DNA of 35,352 nucleotides. It comes from a virus. Numbering within the stretch: the stretch's first letter is position 1; the number at the start of each line of letters is the position of its first letter. The notes below the pieces were generated by a model. The model worked only from the letters and a program-made list of their open reading frames with translations, ran no database searches and was not told where the DNA came from. Position numbers and translations under genes: made by a program. The stretch lies in IMG/VR virus record IMGVR_UViG_3300007539_000073, positions 1 through 35,352 of that record; one strand, written 5' to 3'. Below are positions 33,801 through 35,352 of this stretch, piece by piece.

Positions 33801-34412
33801 CTCACAGATGGTGTTCAATCGAGCGTCATCAGACCTGAAAATAACATCATTGTTTCTATCAATGGCGTTCTTCAGGAACCTGGTGTTGGTTTTGAAATTG
33901 TTGGTTCAAGAATCATCTTCTCTGAGATTCCGCGTGTTGGATCTACCTTCGTTGCATTCTCTTACGTCGGTTCTGAAGCAGACGTTGAGGCAGCAACTGT
34001 TATTCCTCCAATTGAATCTGGTGACTTCATCGAGATTCAGGGTGAGACCTCAGAAAGAGAAGTTGCTTTGATTGAATCTTCAAACTCTTTGATCACATTC
34101 GATTATCTTGGATCTGTCTTTGGACAAGATGGTCAAGCATCTGCTATTCTGACAAGTGGATTTATTGATAGAGTACAGGTTACCGCTGGTGGTTCCAACT
34201 ATACATCTAGACCTACTGTAAGACTTGACTCCATTTCTGGATTCGATGGTCAAGTACGCGCATTGGTAGGCGTTGCGGGTGTTGAAATGAGTAGTTCTGG
34301 TTCTGGATATCAAAATCCTGAAGTTGTCGTGGAAACATCTGTTCCCGATGATTGGACTGCTCCTGATCTTTCTCTCTACGGAGAAGAGGTAATCGATCCA
34401 GAGATCCTATAA
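15870..34412 (+). CDS. Giant modular baseplate or tail adhesin-like protein, 6180 aa
   Basis: One uninterrupted frame of 18.5 kb. It follows gp6, where T4 has gp7 and gp8 (wedge), so a baseplate-attached role is likely. Approximate residues: 1-75 conserved-type N-terminus (PDFIGSEYPLFNKFIEYYYR); 137-290 two short beta modules with INGV-like strands; 313-613 eight GxGY repeats; 649-730 helical segment with FYSAKGTSFSVAYLFKLLYG; 1124-1335 second GxGY cluster; 1391-1545 YHYH domain (HSPIIGWAFDGNPIYGPYG, YNGRFCKTPDFPEG); 1602-1613 EF-hand loop; 1821-2204 propeller-like region; 2214-2421 and 4050-4345 LamG-like lectin folds; 4384-5100 helical repeats; 5210-5425 jelly-roll-like domain; 5870-6035 beta modules; final GxGY copies. 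No signal peptide or intein motif was seen. Lectin folds suggest binding to host surface glycans. A T4-type late promoter lies at its end for the next gene. Confidence 0.85.
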   Translation: MNINKVSQSIASQTPDFIGSEYPLFNKFIEYYYRSQEKTGLGQNIVNNFLQYLDIDKLDIGILDGSTSVVEAISAESETIVVESVDQFLDTNGSILIGDEVIYYESTTSSPNIALSPGISYEQVKLKWTTLAQIIDSFDGTTRSFPLTSQSNPIGPPSAQHLIVSVYGEVLIPGTDYTVSGTNIVFTTAPRTRIASDDNSATYITFLSGFIENTIVGVDNISNSFGEGKTEFKLTRNGVKYEPIVDEYVVAVYDNKLLIPKVDYFLDGDVFIFNTAPLNGRFLSVYSIEAPIPSFGSNALGYARVNNDGELTSISVNENGTGYKFQYPPKVSINSFGVGGGASATALVNGIKSSTLLDGGKGYSDTNPPTVVIENPTVAGSKIAELKATVTNGVISGIEVTNSGSGYTFTPRVTFKQPGGATLGTPTISNGSITGTIPITNGGQGYTTAPTIYVDEPLGTNPIRANLQAVITNGVITSINILNAGQGYTTVPRIAVVDPTGAQVLQTQVDGDGRVIGIELLSGGSGYDDVPSVYIVDNRTNGGTGATATASIFNGRITDINVNNFGSGYSAANPPQVVIQAPPQAEASVEIGLNEITGFTINKPGKGYTKAQFIGCARAASGITSYTESGNAVFSNNTTAAAAAINTNVKCLDALFVKRLLDKYTEQFLPDVPELDYKKIDVRTAIKSVKDFYSAKGTSFSVAYLFKLLYGEQISISYPKDQIIKPSSATWSIDTILRATLVSGDPTNIKDGLLTQEADIADPNIKAASALVENYISIKTSDVEIFELVLSEETIQGSFTVPYKTKLAEPLGTEDNVITVDSTIGWPERNGEFVIGGTEVVQYKEKSLNQFIECTRSANGIVEDWDSATPVASNFTVFINKGTAQEVVLNVVGIVDAQQTTLTDTGSYYLAGDKLSVSKLGGTSVKPELRTWLYNVKKLIEVASVTFGGIDNRFATITCSNPHGLLVGDQVTVYGANPIIYNGSFLVTSRDSETVFQYQLPAPATVIPQGNILVSVDLNKGKSDNSAVLNSIGPYTTNIQNSFFNDNYVYVASTGIPNYKIGPFPGSALLPGNQRKLNRFPLVPQTISTKNAISPGPIGTWVNGVSIWSYKSSVTKTFGPVTSIDITNAGSDYDAASPPTITIAGGGGSGAAASVVVDGSITSINVDAGGSGYTSSPLVSIVGGGGSGAAATAIITKGVVSRILMNSGGTGYTSQPSITIVGGGGTGATATASVRGPIKSISVDAGGASYTSKPTVSLSSGSGAVAQAIVSNGRIISIAIISAGSGYTTAPEITIQGDGFGAVARATIDTDGENAGRVTGIEILNRGINYVQGTTLINLTSVGSNATFSSNVFQWTYNLQETETVDSAKGGVFAGFNNQYGGEYAHISNPQRLRYILGDNLFENTSGAILEQDDQLTHSPIIGWAFDGNPIYGPYGYTDPTDQSSEISRLDTSYRLKTNLVYNETTNPYPVRTAGPLLTEEAAGRFVNDYEYVFGLGDLDQYNGRFCKTPDFPEGRYCYFVTIDTTEAGNSVFPYVLGPDFNSVVDSWNLNKDAVQQNIPTGVVRYRDPYENVDIDVERAPNASTNALTTEGGDILLFDVEDENRDGVISQDEIDDPDQLFEESPLQLFDYFPKVRFDSKVDIEVETITKFEDAAVTGFIVENPGKNYQVNDILTFDNTDTEGIGVSARVSRIKGETVTSYSFETVNDKNYGVVQTQVPHNIAAGDTVYMDYNPVMDNTNKQFIVRQLKGIEEVVITQTGSGYDEEIPPTIIIDGDGESAKLEAVVTSVGSIERVNIINSGSGYTKNPRVILSHPQVFKKADYYVSTIANQNYVKVNDVIVNDDKEIFFCGKTLDANSNEVAFVSKFSALGVKEWERTLESQTGETYTEFLKLDVSGNNVWVVGENKPNAPVLAAYNPDIILAKYTQAADGLSATLTFQKGYAGISGSTRADKVTAIKRYSDTRYIIGGYTNTNSANPYDAFIASIDSTGNFAAKRKIATAAKSEKLLDLIVLDDAVYFVLETADSSSSNDVRVSFGKALIGTSVITIEWIKEINNSLYSFMDVSLVSDEFSECYVAATLRLKSDNTTKDSFWVGKFDTTGDLLWNYRYVAPSGQSIQVAQNSVIDIFGDLNVAFTRTDNTTTYKTVDTVKIGYDGKLKSHTNNEFNKNNIEGISAHALAVDNSGDVYTFGQTSWNRNEFIFAFASGETTDTCAHYTGTFTGTGGAIQYLANAAYMPAYQTASPSAWENANIKITAAQLGTKLNDDWTCEFMVYKNGSEYNTHSQTQVTLMAIGDATVSTGGLWLYYDLSSGKLELVVTNNTTALNSAGSALQSVSTTMFADNSWQFVAVKKSGNTFTGYVNGIQVFTGTIANTSLGNKDLFFGNIPGRSTTLGQFRKNEQFQGYFDNIRLRNRAVTPTVPSDVSALPTSGGFALAYDWSDDAWFTTNLNRYDYIDYIGWGLKTDKNSDAARLGDQGVKTNTGVGFARTAVTAVTGSTLTVTNTGLALGTAGLQTLDFDDATITLAQDTETLTYAVDEWSSRTSTVPSPGSQKLKVNAVVKNRYYMKVTNTVKIDNVQELTINQAFNFSVGAKLRLNNTSGAFVNSGYILKVDNTNNKVYVAVNNNAWSDDLNTGNLVTEQFAEQSTYGITGPVPNDVNDIVDYIFEKVNNTTPGTFNIDLDKYNLDGTYNAGGGQNLDSFAKFKPFNTDFYSVKIEEVSGSSTFIVGSVVNISSSDISFNAAYTTAQITNLTGVLKITLVSTLSKTLQCTAVANTDEVYVITGDKHYLSVGENVNVDGNPSQEVNSVTYDEYDGSFIVDRVVSSKEFTYKLPQTAVSAPATSAANVSVFVKSPVLKMYYGHQYLFDLSHSSMAGANLSFSKDNLFKLEYSFNSIERIGTPGLTGEGQPTPTVKLKVDRDIVTNISYYFDPSRTGDDSPIASSSYLDIVDSPYVGTFTITDTSGGTITTGDNIFKFLLANEPEGVATVSQTTYSTSSTKAVGPINDIRIVNAGGFYSRLPVVTGIQSSRKIERVAINEPGTEYAVGTYNSVPIGGDGEGGLVSITVADGTDSEGVSIPGQIQEVVVTSPGKGYTTAVIDIEAIEGILGAGLTGSGAELQVVIPPFGSGASIFTKGDKVGKIKKLKNNNFGYDYPHDYTLRPEITFPINAQLTSTSILDSITVTNPGSGYSQAPAVVITGGGGQNAVAEATIRNGRIDQIIVKDPGSGYSSEPTVALKSSFNYVVNLDLGLLQFAFPHGITNGAQVTLSVTDTGDGADFPLAAGALGRLNSTTTYFAITGSANSLEDDQLKLAITAANAELGDAITFANTGTGRQSLLTESFGAAATANVITSTFLEGELVYQGDSLETATATGYVSTNSGWQVGPRILKIVDYTGDFASGQRVTGVISKSSGIISDLKIAKGVLEIGSITKTTGQFIDDVGKPSEIIQKIQDSYYYQDFSYAVKSSVSIDDWKDILIKNVHPASFKVFGELNLNEYGSIPNKETDFELTKSVELARQATVPNIQSFSLVEPIYSEFNNTEVLFRQKRLTSSENILTSVVQRVDDISNLFDGERISFPLTVAGNNVVANANQLMIVLNGVAQTPNTSFEIQGDSIVFSEPPSPPASVKYVNVTVNQINIVDLTFNNQSGIFPLVGNTLVGVSSTARLTVTKVVGDNIQGYVTEGTFIIGELCTVGATGFSANLATNTAINNIGLFSFGETVTNLTGDTAKVEQINLERGQETPVADLRYTIGAATTSFEVVTTAAGADAPVPAGTFVQGEKYQFGSEIFTVNTISNGSQSTTLGVTRGEDGTQAAAQQEDIPIYGTQISVTNALTLSKTAGTYQSTPGLYDIELNDVIIGASSGVVARITSTAAYQDPVTQEFIGQVNISEGSSFFGLLFNRITSQTYPNIVLDDISKSTVSIVDFTDNATAFDVKFPSNELINNFVIPYDTASGALQQDEFIRNYKVEYGSSSADFFANEGGKVRRLTFKDSVGSGFFAAGQTIRTTDTKAEVIGYNQARRTIYLGKIGRTQSTGADYHTATFAAGAALNTYNERYGTACLALSPGVAPHTFVSGVANAITASVGASGTFTAAAGTTYDPLSGLLVLNIGTHSLTTSNKVTIADNGITFTCDQDNNTSNKTYPRSTDPASGQALTITATTSTTVTVNVGAVPVDEYISYATSSEFGFGTGAFTVELWIKPLSVAAGSKTLFDFRTAATELSPYLYLDGANLKYYNNGSVTITGTTNLVAGTWYHVAISRSGTTTKMFLNGTQEGSDYSDASNYGTTKPIRIGATYNAGAVFPGYVDEFRVSTNARYTGAFTAPAGIFQGDSNTKLLLHFDGTEGQTYVDDWSGAEGFTKGEEFNNDAILATSRVTGAPAGFAAKSQRYYDAANLLLSNKDFIAKETVHLLTQQYPSLAIPGGNVNCEDDIVDVIEELVEDLRNGSNSHIWDTAALYVNRTTTPITINHVDGEQVETVWAFDKAKEIAQYIITNTLWTVTGSHGLTQKTDATITDSTASSLNQFTVTGATYDAATGVMVLTIGSHSLTTASRVSLATESLTFTCTQDGNDRQTAYPRAIAGDGNPDPAYNAVLAVTAVSATTITVNVGASPVGQQYAHTFVSATSNGVTQLDYSLADCADVWTTVGNLMDIITDTLEQANLSSPVDHLASVTKVEPAYEFQGGTVDAFLETDFTVNYQDTVNDLVYTNQIDGDAQYRFRDAAGLIRANRTPIVDKAAADMIARYPDLAQDMPRNENGGSTDGTLRCKTDLGLILDGLANDIENGGNRNSVTAANFYIGANGELQHIRLQAFQSIYAHDRLGYYAKQAITGDLDETNTNAIIVGDWGITNDGGNCANVQSAIDTLITTINDIIAPTDEDFNIAADRIYFNRDYIAQEITGLTTQEFTYTLNNVNYSALTYPGSNGRVTCERDLKLILLSIISDLQTGGTNSTIQAIELYLNANLTINHIENELLATIYSIELLKTFAERAVQNLLYDQFTNVTGDQYAAQFTSETAYRDQLTPTAINNVIYRIRDLVDTSVSILAPGKDEARSAAKNLLYNKNYYREEISTLATAQFGTGAWTYDTFIDGLVDDVVHDLITTDVDTSVSAYTITLSASTGAFAVGETVTSSGGGTATVLEWDSEDEILYVGAFTGTAWAAADTLTAPSTATGTIATSGVSSAYDWYSSPANVKILSKARTITSNIAGQVPGTNLFTNPEAFAANWQVNSNGGVDSLLITDNNIAAPDSTVTAEKFYAANNNGGVHDTFRDYSLTAFETFDSDTVKFDSGSETFDTGAVGIDATQTFTYSVFFKSAGSQSVRFKIALDPGTASEQNIFFDLNLNAGTTGSLFIPQGGLTGDAYGAVPYGNGWYRAYITTTFGFGFSTLRASVIVNSATGANNWTGDGAVGAYFWGAKLNKGALDPYLAVSGEIFYADTEYNIKKYAIDLLEGFMGQALDNTLTSPSTNAGFYSFYDSTAASDYTKATIQRFIRYGLNVIREQLNTDSYYTTLTQVTGISLVAKTYGIRDIPVGIAGGLQSSDYIYGLNSDSYAELESISLNEAKIVQVYKRFRIDGTITDGPFIMGEVVTKQGAPSVTGVVYGFHEDANYKYLDVRVTAGPWAVTDTLVGATNSTTAQISAEEDRLHVIDLKGEFTNNIPFKGYTSGQTAQPTGFLKTQAAVTSNLGGTLTVDTETLLGSFEKTAVVYPESSRQYLDVSKYAGLDVQVGQRIASEGYIRLGVSIVNNLNVFTEGGRLYKVVNGNQDTNTYGIITEIDLNNNYIYVSQVLGTFNNGDLVGDYGVGNSFPVGYASVSTKVTTAGAAAALVQDIRDVGLNKRIYLSDIRGTFDVKDSIKGLDGYRAAILAKVDLKARVKRAFKGFDGTQTNFKLTTDNGTQYLPDPAGHLLVFINGVLQPPGATNAFTAFSDEIQFTEAPDPGASFTGFYVGKLRQLDDISFEFDSLRQSFNLKRSDVFYSLTLTDGVQSSVIRPENNIIVSINGVLQEPGVGFEIVGSRIIFSEIPRVGSTFVAFSYVGSEADVEAATVIPPIESGDFIEIQGETSEREVALIESSNSLITFDYLGSVFGQDGQASAILTSGFIDRVQVTAGGSNYTSRPTVRLDSISGFDGQVRALVGVAGVEMSSSGSGYQNPEVVVETSVPDDWTAPDLSLYGEEVIDPEIL
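16805..17708 (+). repeat. GxGY protein repeat cluster I in the giant gene
   Basis: Eight copies of a 30-50 aa unit centred on G-[STKQ]-G-Y (GTGY, GKGY, GSGY, GQGY, GQGY, GSGY, GSGY, GKGY). Each is followed after a few residues by a P-x-V/I strand and then NG-x-I-x-x-I. The DNA copies are divergent, so they are old or selected for diversity. The fold is probably all-beta. The same unit occurs in the 919-aa protein at 9743. Confidence 0.8.
19230..19870 (+). repeat. GxGY protein repeat cluster II in the giant gene
   Basis: Six units (GSDY, GSGY, GTGY, GASY, GSGY, GINY). The first three carry a glycine run encoded by GGTGGNGGT stretches. They are closer to each other in DNA than the copies of cluster I, pointing to more recent tandem duplication here. 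Further clusters follow at about 20840-21310 (three units), 24890-25575 (five) and 34180-34320 (two). Confidence 0.75.
20673..20708 (+). other. EF-hand-type calcium-binding loop in the giant protein
   Basis: The codons give DENRDGVISQDE, residues 1602-1613. This fits the EF-hand loop pattern D-x-[DN]-x-D-G-x-I-x-x-x-E at every ligand position. Flanking sequence is acidic (FDVEDE before, IDDPDQLFEE after). It suggests a calcium-stabilised hinge or dockerin-like element just after the YHYH domain. Confidence 0.6.
28077..28389 (+). repeat. Recurring module, copy A, inside the second LamG-like domain
   Basis: Residues about 4070-4173 start at HTFVSG and contain TYDPLSGLLVLNIGTHSLTT, ITFTCDQDNN, TYPRSTDP and TVNVGAVPV. 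They lie between a LamG first strand (RYGTACLALSPG) and the rest of that domain (FGFGTGAFTVELWIKP). Copy B is at 29451-29735. Confidence 0.65.
29019..31161 (+). repeat. Four degenerate helical repeats in the giant protein
   Basis: Units begin near 29019, 30017, 30499 and 31008. Each has A-A-x-L/I-x-x-N-x-x-[IY]-[AVR]-x-[EK] (DAANLLLSNKDFIAKE, DAAGLIRANRTPIVDK, IAADRIYFNRDYIAQE, SAAKNLLYNKNYYREE). In the first three, a Cys followed by an acidic-hydrophobic helix comes next (CEDDIVDVIEELVEDL, CKTDLGLILDGLANDI, CERDLKLILLSIISDL), then a G/N/S turn and an aliphatic helix. The fourth is broken by other modules. Confidence 0.7.
29451..29735 (+). repeat. Recurring module, copy B, between helical repeats
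   Basis: Residues about 4528-4622 contain ATYDAATGVMVLTIGSHSLT, LTFTCTQDGN, AYPRA and TVNVGASPV, ending AHTFVSA. They match copy A (28077-28389) along most of their length. Here the module separates the helix AKEIAQYIITNTLW from DCADVWTTVGNLMDII, which look like neighbouring parts of one helical repeat. Confidence 0.65.
31494..32145 (+). other. Carbohydrate-binding-like jelly-roll domain in the giant protein
   Basis: Residues about 5209-5425 start with NLFTNPEAFAANWQVNSNGG, continue with TVTAEKFYA, FTYSVFFKSAGSQSVRFKIA and NGWYRAYITTTF, and end with GAYFWGAKLNKG. This order of strands is typical of CBM-like jelly rolls in phage fibres and glycan-binding proteins. It is an inference from strand patterns; no ligand residues can be named. 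Confidence 0.55.
33480..33990 (+). repeat. Tandem INGVLQ beta modules near the C-terminus of the giant protein
   Basis: Two consecutive units contain LLVFINGVLQPPG, then IQFTEAPDPGASF, and IIVSINGVLQEPG, then IIFSEIPRVGSTF. The same unit occurs near the N-terminus (residues about 137-290) and at about 26545-26760 (LMIVLNGVAQTPN, SIVFSEPP). Such modules are common spacers in phage fibres. Confidence 0.7.
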
Positions 34413-34415
34413 ATA
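34408..34415 (+). promoter_or_regulatory. T4-type late promoter TATAAATA
   Basis: A perfect match to the T4 late consensus. It spans the TAA stop of the giant gene (34410-34412) and ends 20 bases before the ATG at 34436. It should be used by host RNA polymerase with a gp55-like sigma, given the T4-like context. Confidence 0.7.
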
Positions 34416-34435
34416 ACTAAAAATTCCTACGAGTA

Positions 34436-35352
34436 ATGGCTAAACAAACACTCGGTCTTGGAACCTCCGCTAATGATAATACTGGTGATACTTTACGAGT
34501 CGGCGGTGACAAGATCAATGACAACTTTAATGAGCTGTACGCGGCATTAGGTAATGGCACTAACTTAACAGTTAGTGTTACTAATCCTGCTGTAGGGCAA
34601 GTCTTAAGGTATAACGGAACGACGTTCTTACCTTCAGACTATACGAACCTTACCGCTAACTTAGATGTTAACGGTAACAACATCGTATCCTCTTCTAACG
34701 GGAATATCGCCATTACTCCAAACGGCACTGGAAATACAACTATTTCCAACGGTAGTATTGTTAATACATTTAACGGAACTACTGGTGTTGTTGATTTCCC
34801 GACAAAAATTCAGTATAAGAATGAATACACTGCTGTAGGTAACGCTCCTGCAGCAGCAACTTATACTGGTTACTTCTTCACTGTTGATGGTGATGATAAT
34901 CCGTATGTCAATATTAACATCACTGCAGGTGGTGCTGGTGATGTAAGAGCAAAACTTCTCACTGAGTATTCCAGTATTGATCTGCTTTCTGACGTTGATA
35001 CAACCAGTAATGCTCCCACATCAAACCAAGTCCTTGCTTGGAATGGTTCTAACTGGGTGCCTGCTGATCAAACAGGCGGCGGTGGCGGTGGTGCAGACCA
35101 GAACTTGTTTGCTACTTTTTCTGGTGATACTGGTAGTACAACAGCGAATACTACTACAGATAGTCTGACTATTGCTGGTGGCACTAATATCGCGACTTCA
35201 GTTAGCGGAGATGTTTTAACAGTCAATTTTGACGGAACTATTCCAACAACTCTTGCTGCTCTGACAGATACGAATGTAAGTGGAATTACACAGGGAGATT
35301 CATTGTTCTACAATGGAACTCAATGGACAGTTGTTAGAAGTCCTATTACTTG
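34436..35352 (+). CDS. Tail-fibre-like structural protein, N-terminal part
   Basis: ATG 34436 follows the late promoter, and the frame stays open to the end of the window (305 codons visible). The N-terminus (LGLGTSANDNTGDTLRVGG, then KINDNFNELYAALG) is a hallmark of many cyanophage and pelagiphage fibre or baseplate-attached proteins and probably mediates attachment. The sequence then becomes Asn/Thr/Gly-rich beta repeats, with two copies of a L-S/T-D-x-x-x..Q-V/S-L-x-W/Y-N-G-x-x-W unit (NQVLAWNGSNWV at about 34996-35070; GDSLFYNGTQWT near 35298). A glycine run (GGGGGG, around 35070) may be a flexible hinge. The exact fibre type and length are unknown because the gene runs off the window. 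Confidence 0.8.
   Translation, partial: MAKQTLGLGTSANDNTGDTLRVGGDKINDNFNELYAALGNGTNLTVSVTNPAVGQVLRYNGTTFLPSDYTNLTANLDVNGNNIVSSSNGNIAITPNGTGNTTISNGSIVNTFNGTTGVVDFPTKIQYKNEYTAVGNAPAAATYTGYFFTVDGDDNPYVNINITAGGAGDVRAKLLTEYSSIDLLSDVDTTSNAPTSNQVLAWNGSNWVPADQTGGGGGGADQNLFATFSGDTGSTTANTTTDSLTIAGGTNIATSVSGDVLTVNFDGTIPTTLAALTDTNVSGITQGDSLFYNGTQWTVVRSPIT

Noticed and set aside
17434-34071. Plus-strand open frames in other phases inside the giant gene (for example 22411-22659, 28612-29100, 33286-33714)
   Set aside because: They are leucine- or serine-rich shadow translations of the repetitive giant gene, with no start signals and no protein-like pattern.
15870-34412. The giant frame as several genes joined by sequencing error
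   Set aside because: Domains flow across the whole length without stops, no internal ribosome-binding site with ATG at a domain boundary is convincing, and the repeat types recur from start to end. Re-sequencing could still test this.
1-35352. tRNA genes, insertion sequences, integrase or attachment sites
   Set aside because: I saw no cloverleaf-like sequence, transposase motif or terminal repeats; a tRNAscan run would be decisive.

Overview
The window looks like part of a T4-like (contractile-tailed) phage of marine cyanobacteria. The reasons are: (i) a gp25-like and a gp6-like baseplate wedge gene in tandem, with the T4 gene order and near-T4 lengths; (ii) a PAAR-type spike-tip gene just upstream; (iii) two T4-late-promoter-like octamers (TATAAATA and GATAAATA) that overlap stop codons; (iv) a long run of tiny, tightly overlapping, same-strand genes typical of cyanomyovirus accessory regions; and (v) 9-mers matching the cyanobacterial form of the DnaA box (TTTTCCACA). 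All genes I accept lie on the + strand. Host assignment is an inference from these features; no database search was possible.

Layout. 1-3.7 kb: the C-terminal part of an SF2 DEAH helicase, then four genes overlapping by 4-23 bases: a HicA-like small protein, a possible PD-(D/E)XK-type nuclease, a beta-class DNA methyltransferase and a ParB/sulfiredoxin-like protein. This resembles a phage-borne restriction-modification or defence cassette. 3.7-8.5 kb: about twenty small genes (36-120 aa), mostly unrecognised, in short cotranscribed runs. Four of the gaps carry the same composite leader: a GTGACA..TGA..CACA dyad, a hairpin, and a -10-like TATnnT box 52-54 bases after the dyad start. 8.5-9.1 kb: the main non-coding block, with a DnaA-box-like cluster, a near-consensus sigma-70 promoter and a 12-bp direct repeat. 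9.1-9.8 kb: small genes, including an AbrB-like one and a coiled-coil candidate.

9.7-35.4 kb: the structural block. It holds a 919-aa virion-like protein, the PAAR protein, two small basic proteins, gp25-like and gp6-like wedge proteins, a giant 6,180-aa open frame (18.5 kb, over half of the window), and the start of a tail-fibre-like gene. In T4 order the slot after gp6 belongs to gp7/gp8, so the giant protein probably belongs to the baseplate or its fibres. It is a mosaic of GxGY repeat clusters, a YHYH domain, an EF-hand loop, a propeller-like region, two LamG-like lectin folds, a carbohydrate-binding-like jelly roll, a family of helical repeats and recurring short beta modules. Several of these appear to be inserted inside one another.

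How the genes may work together (inference): the left block handles DNA transactions and possibly DNA modification or defence. The middle block supplies early host-interaction peptides from reiterated promoter modules. The right block makes the baseplate spike, the wedges and a very large, probably glycan-binding, adhesion apparatus under late promoters.
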